Numbered from the stretch's first letter, positions 36,794 through 45,315 are shown. The stretch: 64,000 bases of DNA from CFX2 sp014338005 (GCA_030263555.1 SZPE01000002.1:75338-139337); one strand, 5' to 3'. Numbers and translations: made by a program. The notes: a model not told the origin generated them from the letters alone.

Positions 36794-39358
36794 ATGACAG
36801 TTGATCTGGAGCAGATACGCTCCCGTAATCCAATTGAGGAAGTGGTCGCGGAGAAATTCGCGTTGAAGAAATCAGGCTTACGTTTCATTGGTTTAGAGCA
36901 TGATAGCCTGGTGGTAGTACCCAATACAGGTTTTTATTTTTGGAATTCCCGCGGCGAACATGGCGACGTGTTTGATTTTGTCGGGCGGCATGTGCTGTCG
37001 CTAGGTGCATGGAACAATCGTGATGCAGCACAGTTTATGGAAGTTGTGCGTTATCTGGCGCAGCGGGTAGGCATCACACTGGAAGAGAATGTCAATTTTA
37101 AAAAATCGGCGGCATGGGCAGAAAGGCAGCTTATACAGCGGTTGCACGAAACACTGTTGAATACCCCTGTCGCGCTCACCTATGTCACGGAGAAGCGTGG
37201 TTGGCAGTTGAATACCATCAAAGCGACACGGTTGGGGTTTATGCCACAGGATAAACGTCCCTTGTTAGCGGACTTGAATCTGTCAGATAACTGGCGGACG
37301 GCGATTCAGAAGTTCCCACCCAACATGATTGTTTACATCCATATGGAGCAAGGACGGCTGACGTACCTCAGTGGACGCAGCATCGAAGGCAAGAAGCACT
37401 ACAACCCACTCCGCGAAATCATTGGAGAACGTCAGCCATACTACAATCATCTCTACAGTCCGCAGGCGGAACAGGTGGTCATCGTCGAGGGTCAGGCGGA
37501 TGCCATCACCTTTGGCGAATGGGGTATCGCAGCCGTTGCCATCGGTGGGATGCAGGCGGCGGATGACCTGCTCAAGCGACTGAAAGCGCATCCCCGTCTG
37601 TTCGTGGCGCTGGACAACACCGAGGATGCTCGCGCCAAAAGTCGCAGCCTTGCCCTGACATTGAAGGGTGAAACCTACCTGCCCACGCTGCCCGATGATG
37701 TCAAAGATGTCAACGAATGGCTGCAAAGAGGGGCATCCACTGAAGATGCGCTCATGCTGCTGAACAAGGCGGATAACTGGTTGGCGGTGGAAGTCAATCA
37801 CGTCGCCAATCTTGAAGGCTTGGAACGACAGGATGCTATCCGAGAATTGTTCACCTGTGCCAGCGGACTGGATGACTTCGCGCTGGCAGAATTCAAGAGC
37901 CTGATGGCGAAGATTGGGGTGAAGGGGCGTACCTTTGCGGAGATGTATAAAGCCGCTCAATTGCAGCAGGAAAAGACAGAAGGAGCAGACATGCCCGAAG
38001 TGTTAAGCGACAGCATCCCGATTTTGTCCCCGGCGCTGGGTTTCCGGCGCGAGGTGGCAATGGTCACGGTGTCAGTCATTGAGCGTACTAAAGGGAACAA
38101 GCTGAATACCCAACCGTATCTCGTGACCAGCACCCGCGAACTGCGCCGCCTGTCCGATGAGCAGATTATCACCATCAGCGATCAGGAAGTGGCTCTGAAA
38201 GTGATTCCTGATGGTTCCGAGTTCCTGATGCGCTGGCGCTACAGTGACATTCGGCGTTATCTGGATGGCGAAACGATTCAGCCCGGCGCGGTGTTCGCAG
38301 CCATCCACGATTTGTTCAAAACTTACGTCGATTTCCGCTCTGACATCGAGAGCCGTCTGCTGACGCTGTGGACGATTGGGACGTACTTCTACACCATGTT
38401 TCCCGCTTATCCCTATCTGGCGTTGAATGGTCCCAAGAACAGCGGCAAAAGCACCGTGATGCGCGTCTTACAACCGCTGGCATTCAATATGATTACCACC
38501 TCCGACCCAACCGGTCCGAGCATGTTTCGACTTATCCACCAAACCAGTTGTACCGTCGGGATTGATGAAGCCGAACGTTACCACAATCCCAAAGACCCCG
38601 GAATGCAGCAGATCCGGCAGTTACTCAACAGCGGCTACAAACAGGGAATACCCGCGATCCGTGTCACTGGCGATGATCTGAAACCGCAGGCGTTTGATGT
38701 GTATTCACCCAAAATACTGGCAGCGATTATGGGTTTGGAAGATATCCTCGCCAGCCGCTGTATTGCGATCCCGATGCGCCGTACCACGCGCAAGATGCCA
38801 TCCTTTCCACCGGATTTCGACGGCGCACCTCTGCGTCACCAGCTTTACACGCTGGCATTGACCCAGTTTCAAGCCGTGTATCGCAACTATTTCGAACGTC
38901 CTGAATTGCACAAACTCCACAACCGATCAGGTGAATTATGGTCGCCGTTGGTCGCGCTGGCGGCGTTTTTTGAGGAGCAAGGTGGCGTGGTCGGACTGCT
39001 GGATGCGATTTCCAACGCAGCCGAATGGGATGAACAGATCAGTGAAGGTAAGTCGCTCAGTGAACGCGAAGAAGCGGTCTTGCAGGCGTTGGAACTGCTC
39101 ACGCGCAGTGCGGATGAGATCGTGTGGGTGAAGGGAACGGATTTACGTGAGAAGATTCGCAGCCTGCTGGGGCAATCGGCTGACGAGATGGGTAATGCTC
39201 AATGGATCGGACATATCCTGAAGCGGCTGCAATTGATTGACCAGTCACGACGCAAACATCATGTCGGTGGCAAACTCTATGCTATCGAACGACGGGAAGT
39301 GCTGGATATGATGCAGCGTTATGATGTGCCACCGATTGAAAACGGAACTGCGAAATAA
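36794..39358 (+). CDS. DnaG-like primase fused to a P-loop helicase/ATPase
   Basis: 854 residues. The first 100 look like the DnaG zinc-finger domain (IRSRNPIEEVVAEKFALKKS, then NTGFYFWNSRGEHGDVFDFV), but all zinc-binding Cys/His are missing. A Toprim-like core follows (QVVIVEGQADAITFGEWG, then LFVALDNTED, about 230-290). The second half is an ATPase with Walker A NGPKNSGKSTVMRVL near 547, and a helical C-terminus. This is a replication initiator/primase-helicase layout for plasmids or integrative elements. GGAGG lies eight bases before the ATG. Downstream is an iteron-like repeat region. Confidence 0.82.
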   Translation: MTVDLEQIRSRNPIEEVVAEKFALKKSGLRFIGLEHDSLVVVPNTGFYFWNSRGEHGDVFDFVGRHVLSLGAWNNRDAAQFMEVVRYLAQRVGITLEENVNFKKSAAWAERQLIQRLHETLLNTPVALTYVTEKRGWQLNTIKATRLGFMPQDKRPLLADLNLSDNWRTAIQKFPPNMIVYIHMEQGRLTYLSGRSIEGKKHYNPLREIIGERQPYYNHLYSPQAEQVVIVEGQADAITFGEWGIAAVAIGGMQAADDLLKRLKAHPRLFVALDNTEDARAKSRSLALTLKGETYLPTLPDDVKDVNEWLQRGASTEDALMLLNKADNWLAVEVNHVANLEGLERQDAIRELFTCASGLDDFALAEFKSLMAKIGVKGRTFAEMYKAAQLQQEKTEGADMPEVLSDSIPILSPALGFRREVAMVTVSVIERTKGNKLNTQPYLVTSTRELRRLSDEQIITISDQEVALKVIPDGSEFLMRWRYSDIRRYLDGETIQPGAVFAAIHDLFKTYVDFRSDIESRLLTLWTIGTYFYTMFPAYPYLALNGPKNSGKSTVMRVLQPLAFNMITTSDPTGPSMFRLIHQTSCTVGIDEAERYHNPKDPGMQQIRQLLNSGYKQGIPAIRVTGDDLKPQAFDVYSPKILAAIMGLEDILASRCIAIPMRRTTRKMPSFPPDFDGAPLRHQLYTLALTQFQAVYRNYFERPELHKLHNRSGELWSPLVALAAFFEEQGGVVGLLDAISNAAEWDEQISEGKSLSEREEAVLQALELLTRSADEIVWVKGTDLREKIRSLLGQSADEMGNAQWIGHILKRLQLIDQSRRKHHVGGKLYAIERREVLDMMQRYDVPPIENGTAK

Positions 39359-39361
39359 CCG

Positions 39362-39437
39362 ATCAAAGTGGTCAAACCGGTCAACCAGTCAGCATTCCTG
39401 ATTGGTTTGACTGGTTTGACAGGCTTGACTGGTTTTT
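39362..39437. repeat. Iteron-like 9-bp repeats
   Basis: Three tandem nonamers TGGTTTGAC, TGGTTTGAC, AGGCTTGAC (39403-39429) and a partial fourth are mirrored by an inverted set (ATCAAAGTG, GTCAAACCG, GTCAACCAG at 39362-39388), so the block can also fold into a long imperfect hairpin. A further GGTTTGAC is at 39531. Location between the primase-helicase and the regulator gene suits a replication origin or operator array. Confidence 0.6.
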
Positions 39438-39584
39438 CAACGATTCCATTTGCATTTGTACCTCAAACTCAAACCCGCTTCATACCTGTTTGCAATGGGA
39501 TTTGAATCCAGAACGCTTGTCCTGATTTTGGTTTGACCCGATAATGGTTTAGAAGTTGTTATATTGAGTGGAGAACTGTCGAGC

Positions 39585-40052
39585 ATGTTGAGTAAACGTC
39601 AGCAGCACATTCTGCGATTCATTCACCAGCATACCCTTGAACACGGGTTTGCGCCGAGTATCCGCGAAATCAGCGTAGAGACGGGCATTACCTCGACTTC
39701 GGTGGTGAACTATAATCTGGAGCGACTGATTACCTGGGGCTATCTGGTGAAATCACGTGGCAAATCACGGGCTTTGGGGCTGACCGAGCGTGGTTCAGCA
39801 CTGCTTGAATCAAATCATCCTGTGCAGAGAAAGCGGGCAACCGAGACCTTTCCTATTGATAGGTTATTGGATGCCAACCTGCCAGATGGGGATTTGGGGC
39901 AACTACACAAAGAAAACCTGCTGCTCCGAGCAGAGAATGAGCGTCTGCGCCGTGAAAGCAAGAACCGCGTTGCGGCGCTTCAGCGCGAGATTCAGTATCT
40001 CTCACAGGAACTGCGCCAGACACAGCAAAGTCCAGAACGTTATTCAGCATGA
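39585..40052 (+). CDS. LexA-type DNA-binding protein with coiled coil, no protease domain
   Basis: 155 residues from the ATG at 39585. The first 65 are the LexA winged helix: LSKRQQHILRFIHQHTLEHG, FAPSIREISVETGITSTSVV, YNLERLITWGYL. In LexA an S24 self-cleaving domain follows; here there is a linker and a heptad-like helix (LHKENLLLRAENERLRRESK). Without the protease it could not be cleaved after RecA activation, so it is probably a fixed dimeric regulator of element genes. It lies directly after the iteron-like block. Confidence 0.82.
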   Translation: MLSKRQQHILRFIHQHTLEHGFAPSIREISVETGITSTSVVNYNLERLITWGYLVKSRGKSRALGLTERGSALLESNHPVQRKRATETFPIDRLLDANLPDGDLGQLHKENLLLRAENERLRRESKNRVAALQREIQYLSQELRQTQQSPERYSA

Positions 40053-40061
40053 GCAGGGTTG

Positions 40062-40727
40062 ATGGGGAAGAAAAAACCTGTCGGACATTACTGTCGCATT
40101 TGTGGTCGCCGCCGAGCCAATGAGAAGTTTGGTGGGCGGGGTCATGCCTTACACATCTGCAAGGACTGTCAGCGTGAATTGAAACGTGAAGCGCGTCAAA
40201 AACGCAAAGCAGGGGAAACGGATGCTGTTTTTTTGGAACCAGAGGAAGACCTTATGGGCATGGATGAAGATGATTTGTCGTTAGCGCTTGATCAGCCTCT
40301 AACCACGCCATCAGCCAAAGGCACAGGCAAAAAAGGCATCCCCTATGACGAACTGGATGCCAACATCGTCAGACTGGTGCAGGCACTCAATCGGTATCCG
40401 GGGGTGATGACGGTTGGCAGCTGCGGCGGACATGAGACCATCACTAACCCTTCCCAGTGGCGAGCGGGAACCTGGTATGTGAAGTTTACGCTGCCTTCGG
40501 GAAAATTTGGCTGGTATCTGCTGGAACATCTGGCATGGGTCGTGAATGAAGATTACCGGGGTTCAGGACGAAATGTGATTTTGCTGCCTACTTCAGCCCC
40601 GCCGTATCTGAACACCGTCGGACAATGCCTGTATTTCGTCATTGAAGGGTACGGCGGTGAAAATCCAGATGAACTGGCGGAATTTCTGGATGCCACCCGC
40701 AAGTACCTGACGAAAAAACGCCGCTAA
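40062..40727 (+). CDS. Zinc-ribbon protein with unknown C-terminal domain
   Basis: 221 residues. The N-terminus has a treble-clef-like Cys pair set, YCRICGRRRANEKFGGRGH and ICKDCQRE, probably binding zinc. After an acidic linker comes a separate domain starting LDANIVRLVQALNRYPGVMT with the striking GSCGGHETITNPSQW and ending in a helix. That motif is not assigned to any family I know. A TTG one codon earlier is an alternative start. It follows the LexA-type gene by nine bases, so co-transcription is likely. Confidence 0.7.
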   Translation: MGKKKPVGHYCRICGRRRANEKFGGRGHALHICKDCQRELKREARQKRKAGETDAVFLEPEEDLMGMDEDDLSLALDQPLTTPSAKGTGKKGIPYDELDANIVRLVQALNRYPGVMTVGSCGGHETITNPSQWRAGTWYVKFTLPSGKFGWYLLEHLAWVVNEDYRGSGRNVILLPTSAPPYLNTVGQCLYFVIEGYGGENPDELAEFLDATRKYLTKKRR

Positions 40728-40744
40728 AGTCAGCAATATTATCC

Positions 40745-41338
40745 TCAAGGATAAAGCCGCTCCGTCTGAATATCTCGATGATGCTGGAACAGGGTGCGTT
40801 CAATGGTACGTACAGTGACTTTTAGTTCGCCCGCCCACAACCGGATTTTGTCCAGATAATCCAGCCAGTGCAGCACCTGTAAACCTTGCCCCTTCGGGTT
40901 GTAATCCACCTCATTGTATAAAGCCAAAAGCTGCCAAACCCGTATATCAATCACCCCATAATGTTCGGGATTCACCAGCGTCAGAAAAGCCGATGCTACC
41001 GGAATCCCCACCCCACGTAAACGACACAGGTGAAGGATGCGACGGGCTTCATCCGATGCGCCTAACGCCCGCGCTGAAAGCATTTGCACCTCGTCCTCCG
41101 TATTGCTTATCCAATCCTGCCGACGACGCTCCCGTTGTTCCTTCCATTTACACATGCTCAGGAACTCGCTGTGCGTGAAAAAACCGACCTCACGGACATG
41201 ACTTAAGGAAGTAATCAAGGCACCTGTATTGGGATCTTCGTCGTGAACCAGACAGGCTGACAGCAGGGAGGGGATGTCCGGGAAACGTTTTTCCATAAAG
41301 GCATTTTTCTCTATATAAAAGTTAGTCAATATCTCCAT
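40745..41338 (-). CDS. HhH-GPD-like (DNA glycosylase-fold) protein
   Basis: 197 residues from the ATG at 41338 (a TTG at 41350 would add four). The segment LCRLRGVGIPVASAFLTLVN is a helix-hairpin-helix, followed by PEHYGVIDIRVWQLL, where the Asp is in the position of the conserved catalytic Asp of the HhH-GPD superfamily. No iron-sulfur cluster Cys are visible. Base excision or a structure-specific DNA-binding role is possible. It is convergent with the zinc-ribbon gene and runs against the direction of the element's other genes. Confidence 0.65.
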   Translation of the reverse strand: MEILTNFYIEKNAFMEKRFPDIPSLLSACLVHDEDPNTGALITSLSHVREVGFFTHSEFLSMCKWKEQRERRRQDWISNTEDEVQMLSARALGASDEARRILHLCRLRGVGIPVASAFLTLVNPEHYGVIDIRVWQLLALYNEVDYNPKGQGLQVLHWLDYLDKIRLWAGELKVTVRTIERTLFQHHRDIQTERLYP

Positions 41339-41455
41339 TATGCTGTTCAATCCGCAATCTGGCGAGTGAATCGAGGGCAGCCTGTCCCCGGATTTCCAAC
41401 GCCTCTCACCTTAGCCCGATCTCCACGCCGTCTCTGCTCAATGCCGCCTGTTTTT

Positions 41456-41629
41456 AGGTGCATTTCTTACCGCACAGTACCACGCCACCCCGCTGTCTCA
41501 TACCTGCAAGCAGGTACGGCTACGGGTTTGCTTCTGGCTTGCGCCGCTTCTCTCATAGCAAACCCGTGCCGCCCTTCAGGTGAGCAGCGGGGAACCCCGA
41601 CGTGGTAAGACCTGTGCAGAAATGCACCT
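41456..41629 (-). ncRNA. Highly structured RNA candidate (HEARO/omega-RNA-like or fold-back element)
   Basis: Nested perfect helices close the segment: AGGTGCATTTCT with AGAAATGCACCT (12 pairs), GCACAG with CTGTGC, TACCACG with CGTGGTA, CCCCGCTG with CAGCGGGG. Inside are a hairpin ACCTG-CAAG-CAGGT (41502-41515) and an 11-pair stem ACGGGTTTGCT/AGCAAACCCGT (41522-41532 with 41557-41567). All arms are in nested order, leaving small bulges, as in a complex ncRNA rather than a simple terminator. It occupies the middle of a 680-base gap. Size and multi-stem form recall HEARO RNAs of IscB/IsrB systems, which are frequent in Chloroflexota, but I cannot confirm the family. Strand is uncertain; no IscB gene is present. 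Confidence 0.6.
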
Positions 41630-42022
41630 TAACAAAAATACATGCGGGTTATCGATCAGACGGATGTGTCGTTAATCAGGCCGCGTTAGCTCGAAAGGGC
41701 GCGTCGTAAGTTTTCCCGGAGCCACTGTGCCCCGACGAACTCCTGTAGCTGATCGCAATGTCCCGCAGTATCAAACGCTCTCGATCCTGTGATGTGGGAC
41801 ACATCTTCTCCGATGGAGGTGAAGAAGGTGTGTTTTGGCAAGCTGCACACAGAACATCGAGCGCAGATCGTCGCGGATGGAGTAGTGAGGAACAAGAAAC
41901 TGCTTACCGGAAGGGTCAACGTCTCGTGGTCATCTCGAAAGGGATGCTGGGGCGCATTCGGGCGGCAACCTGCGCGTAAGAGCGTTTTTCATTCTGAATT
42001 CTCTCAGTCAGGAGTAAATCAT
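41630..42022. other. Non-coding stretch after the structured RNA
   Basis: Short open frames exist, including one running into the DUF488 gene, but none has a recognisable product or ribosome site. The last 20 bases contain the GGAG of the DUF488 gene. Its purpose is not clear; it may hold further parts of the RNA element. Confidence 0.4.
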
Positions 42023-42430
42023 ATGACCGAATCAGCAAAACACATTTGTCGTGTTGGAACAGCGCGGATTGGTTATCAGGGATGTGTCGGACAGCGCGTG
42101 CTGAACACGACGGTCAAGAGTGGTTCAGGGTTAGGTGCGGTATTCGCGCCAACGTGGAAGATGGTGATGGCATCCAAACGAGATGAAATCACCTGGGAGG
42201 AATATCGCAGCCAGTACACGGCGCTGATGCGGCAGCGGTATCAGGCGAATCCGTCGGCATTTTTGGAAGCGCTGAGCAGCGATGAGCTGATCGTATGCTG
42301 CTACTGCAAGGATACGCACGCGACGACGAAGCACTGTCATCGCTACATTCTGGTCGAAATTCTGGAAAAGGTGGCAGCACATCACGGCATCAGCTTCGAG
42401 GCAATGGGCGAAGTCCGCAGTCGGTCATGA
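42023..42430 (+). CDS. DUF488 family protein
   Basis: 135 residues from the ATG at 42023, with GGAG nine bases upstream. The DUF488 pattern is recognisable: APTWKMV, then W-x2-Y-x3-Y (ITWEEYRSQYTALMRQRY), a leucine-rich helix and the closing ELIVCCYCKD-x5-KHCHR. The Cys and CHR cluster may bind metal. The family has no firm function; it is common in mobile elements. A terminator overlaps its stop codon. Confidence 0.75.
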   Translation: MTESAKHICRVGTARIGYQGCVGQRVLNTTVKSGSGLGAVFAPTWKMVMASKRDEITWEEYRSQYTALMRQRYQANPSAFLEALSSDELIVCCYCKDTHATTKHCHRYILVEILEKVAAHHGISFEAMGEVRSRS

Positions 42431-42445
42431 ACCGGCTCTTTTTTT
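42419..42445 (+). terminator. Terminator overlapping the DUF488 stop
   Basis: AGTCGGT and ACCGGCT pair (one G-U) around the CATGA loop that contains the stop codon, followed by CTTTTTTT. Confidence 0.6.
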
Positions 42446-42484
42446 GCCTTATCACATTACGAATTGAATTACACGGAGGTCATC

Positions 42485-43426
42485 ATGAACCCGATTATCA
42501 TTCACACCGATGGAAGCTGTGAGACCCAGACCCGTCTTGGGGGCTGGGCAGCCATACTTCAGTGCGGCGAGCATCAGCGTGTCTTACAGGGCAGCGCGAC
42601 GGACACCACCGTGAATGCGATGGAACTTACCGCAGTGATCGAAGCATTGAAGGCACTCAAACAGGCAGGGTCAACGGTGCAGCTTTTCACCGACTCCAAC
42701 TACGTCGTGCGCGGCGTGAACGAGTGGTTGTCTGACTGGTTGAAACGCGGCTGGAAAAATGCGCGAGGCGAACAGGTCGCCAATCTTGACCTGTGGGAGC
42801 AGTTGAAAACACTCCTTGACCAACACACCGTCACTCTCACCTGGATACCGCGTGAACAGAATGCTCACGCAGATGAACTGGCGCAGGCGGCACGACTGAC
42901 GCAGAAACCGCTGGACGATGCTGGCAGTGTTGTGGAAAACAACGTGACTGCTCCCACCGTGCCACCGCAGGCTGTGTCGGAGGTCAATATCATGATTGCT
43001 GGATCACGTTACACTACCCGCGAGGCGCTGGATTATGCCCGCCGGGTGGTGCGGCGTGTTCATCAACTTGGACACACTATCGTGGTCGGCGACAACCCGA
43101 AAGGGGTGGACATGGCGGTGGTGCAGGAATGTCGTCGTCTAAAAGCGAAAGTGCTGGTGGTCGGTGTCACGAACAACCCGCGCAACGGTGGCTGCTCACA
43201 CGGCAGCTACGTCAAGGTTGAGCGGGACACCTACCGTGCCGCAGGCGGGCATCTGTATGACCGCTATCACGTCCGTGACCGCTGGATGGTAGACAATTCA
43301 CAGCGCGGCGTGTTCGTGTGGAACGGCGACAGCAGAGGCACGAAGGCTGGCTACGACTATATGGTCAGCCGCCAGAAGGAAGCGCACCTGATGACCTTTG
43401 CGCTGAAAGGAGCGCGGCATGGCTGA
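42485..43426 (+). CDS. RNase HI fused to a YpsA/DprA-type SLOG domain
   Basis: 313 residues. The N-terminal 145 are RNase HI with the DEDD set: Asp in IIIHTDGSC, Glu in NAMELTAVIEAL, Asp in LFTDSNYVV and Asp in NAHADELA. A linker of about 30 residues leads to a Rossmann-like SLOG/DUF2493 domain (IMIAGSRYTTREALDYA, HTIVVGDNPKGVDMAVVQEC). RNase HI cuts RNA in RNA-DNA hybrids; SLOG domains bind nucleotides or nucleic acid. The fusion is unusual and suggests processing of replication or R-loop hybrids of the element. ACGGAGG lies before the ATG. The next gene overlaps the stop by eight bases. Confidence 0.85.
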   Translation: MNPIIIHTDGSCETQTRLGGWAAILQCGEHQRVLQGSATDTTVNAMELTAVIEALKALKQAGSTVQLFTDSNYVVRGVNEWLSDWLKRGWKNARGEQVANLDLWEQLKTLLDQHTVTLTWIPREQNAHADELAQAARLTQKPLDDAGSVVENNVTAPTVPPQAVSEVNIMIAGSRYTTREALDYARRVVRRVHQLGHTIVVGDNPKGVDMAVVQECRRLKAKVLVVGVTNNPRNGGCSHGSYVKVERDTYRAAGGHLYDRYHVRDRWMVDNSQRGVFVWNGDSRGTKAGYDYMVSRQKEAHLMTFALKGARHG

Positions 43427-45296
43427 GCCACACATTCTCGCGGTTCACACCTACGGTTCGCAGCGGGTGAAAGCACCCGGCACAAACCAGATGGTGAGCG
43501 CGTATAAAATAGGGTACACGAGCGCCGCCTGTGAGACCCTGCTGGCGTTGTACGGGGCGAAGGCACGCGATGTGTCGTCGCCTCATACGTCTTACCGCTA
43601 TGTCCAGATTGACGGTGAGACCACCGTCCGGCATGGGTATCTGCTGCTGAATGTGACTGCGGATGAACTGGCGCGGGCGGAAAGTGTGACACGCCAGCAC
43701 CACCGGGCAGCGGTCTATCTGTGGCAGACTGACCGCTGGCTGGAACTGCCACACGGACGCAATCCGGCTTATGCTGAATCCGCAGCGCGTTCCGGTCCGG
43801 GCTTCAATCCGTCCGGGTTTCGTCCCGTTGCGCCGTCAACGGGCGAGAAAGAGGCTGCTGTTGAAGGCATCCGTGCCGAGAAGAGCCAGCGCAGTCCGCA
43901 GGAACGTCCCTGGTGGTGGTTACTGGGTGATACGTATCCGCAGCGTGAGACCCTCAAACGCTGGGGAGCGCGGTTCAGCAGCAAAAGACGGGCGTGGTAT
44001 TTCGTGGGGTGGGAACTGCCTGACGGGATTAAACGGCTCATCAGCGAATATGCGACTACAGAAGCGGAGCCAACCACACAGGCTGAAGAGGATGCCCCCT
44101 GTTCGGATGAAGAGGCTGCCGCCATTCTCGGTGTGCCCATCAATTCTAACTTATCAGCGGAACTGCCGAAGTCAGATGAACCACCGCGTTTATTCCAGAT
44201 CGGTCAGACGGTGTACGCCCGGTATGAACTGGAAACGCCGGACAGCAAAGCCGTTCCCACTGGCACACGCGGGACGATCTCACGGCTGTACAACCGCAAC
44301 GCGCAGCATGGCTGGAGCTACGATGTGGACTTCGCCGACATCGGCACCGGTTGGTACTTCGAGCGCGAACTCACGGATCTCGAACCGATCCCCGGTATCC
44401 GTATCACGCATGGCGCAGTGGTGCTGCCGGGCGCTTCGCTGCCAGCCACCGATGCTGACCTGAAACGATCGCTGGTCGAAAGCGGGCATCAACCAGAGGT
44501 ATTGGTGATAGATACGCCATCAGCCGAATCAGAAGCTGTGCCAGAACCAGAAACACCGGAAGAACCGCAAGCGATCCGTGTTTTCAAACCACAGCCGCTT
44601 CCGGTAGATGGCACACCGCTGGACGACGTGCAGGCTGCCATTGTTCAGGCGAAAGCGAAGTCCATCCTCGTCTTACATTCAACATCGGTTTCCCAGAAAC
44701 GCACCCTGTCAGCTATCGGGCAGTCCTGCGTCGGTGAGCTGACTGGCAGCATCACCGGGAATGTGTGGTGTTATGGCTATGCCATCCACGACGGTATCTG
44801 TGTCTTTGTGAATATGGGTGGGCCACGTATGGCTGTCGAGGCGATCCGGGCGAAGTTTAGCAAAGGGGAGATCGTGAACTGCGTCCCCTGGGATGCGCCA
44901 GCCGTTGAACTGACGGCGGGCGAGGGCAACAGTGGGATGTATCACGATTACATGCAGAACATCCCCGAAGCGAAGTTCACTTCGCTCATCCTGTGCCACG
45001 ATCTGCTGGTCAATCCGAATTATGGCGGGAAATCCACCACCTTCATCCTCCGCACCGATGAGGCACAGGCAGCAGCCAAGCTCAAGCATCATGTCACCGA
45101 ATTGGTGAAAGTCCCGGTGTTTGATGTGTGGGCAGGCTACCTGTATCACGCCGGGCAGACTGCGATGCTCGTGCGTCTGACACGCTCGGCAGGCGATATT
45201 GATCTACTCAGTGTCGATCTGGACATTGATGCCTGGACGCGGCTTATCACCGGCGGCATCGAACAGGGTGTGATCGCGCTTCCCAGCACTAACTAA
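43419..45296 (+). CDS. Large element protein, unrecognised, with DUF5710-like motif
   Basis: 625 residues, overlapping the RNase HI fusion gene by eight bases, so the two are coupled. One recognisable module lies at about 167-205 (LLGDTYPQRETLKRWGARFS then KRRAWYFVG), like the small DUF5710 fold found at the ends of topoisomerase/helicase-type proteins of mobile elements. Before it is a domain with YKIGYTSAACETLLALYGAK, after it a SH3-like barrel stretch (GTRGTISRLYNRNAQHGW) and an acidic Pro-rich linker; the last 200 residues form another domain with WCYGYAIHDGICVFVNMG. No catalytic motif is evident. It ends before a clear terminator. Confidence 0.75.
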   Translation: MAEPHILAVHTYGSQRVKAPGTNQMVSAYKIGYTSAACETLLALYGAKARDVSSPHTSYRYVQIDGETTVRHGYLLLNVTADELARAESVTRQHHRAAVYLWQTDRWLELPHGRNPAYAESAARSGPGFNPSGFRPVAPSTGEKEAAVEGIRAEKSQRSPQERPWWWLLGDTYPQRETLKRWGARFSSKRRAWYFVGWELPDGIKRLISEYATTEAEPTTQAEEDAPCSDEEAAAILGVPINSNLSAELPKSDEPPRLFQIGQTVYARYELETPDSKAVPTGTRGTISRLYNRNAQHGWSYDVDFADIGTGWYFERELTDLEPIPGIRITHGAVVLPGASLPATDADLKRSLVESGHQPEVLVIDTPSAESEAVPEPETPEEPQAIRVFKPQPLPVDGTPLDDVQAAIVQAKAKSILVLHSTSVSQKRTLSAIGQSCVGELTGSITGNVWCYGYAIHDGICVFVNMGGPRMAVEAIRAKFSKGEIVNCVPWDAPAVELTAGEGNSGMYHDYMQNIPEAKFTSLILCHDLLVNPNYGGKSTTFILRTDEAQAAAKLKHHVTELVKVPVFDVWAGYLYHAGQTAMLVRLTRSAGDIDLLSVDLDIDAWTRLITGGIEQGVIALPSTN

Positions 45297-45315
45297 TTTC
45301 ATCCCATCCATGCAG

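Noticed and set aside
39495..39512. GGATTTGAATCC, resembling a tRNA T-arm
   Set aside because: The flanking bases do not form the five-pair stem, and no acceptor or anticodon arm was found; not a tRNA.
41366..41608. 80-codon plus-strand frame over the structured RNA
   Set aside because: Its codons run through both arms of several perfect helices, so the constraint is on base pairing rather than protein.
41789..42022. N-terminal extension of the DUF488 gene
   Set aside because: The ATG at 42023 has a good ribosome site and begins the family-like part; the upstream 78 codons show no conserved pattern.
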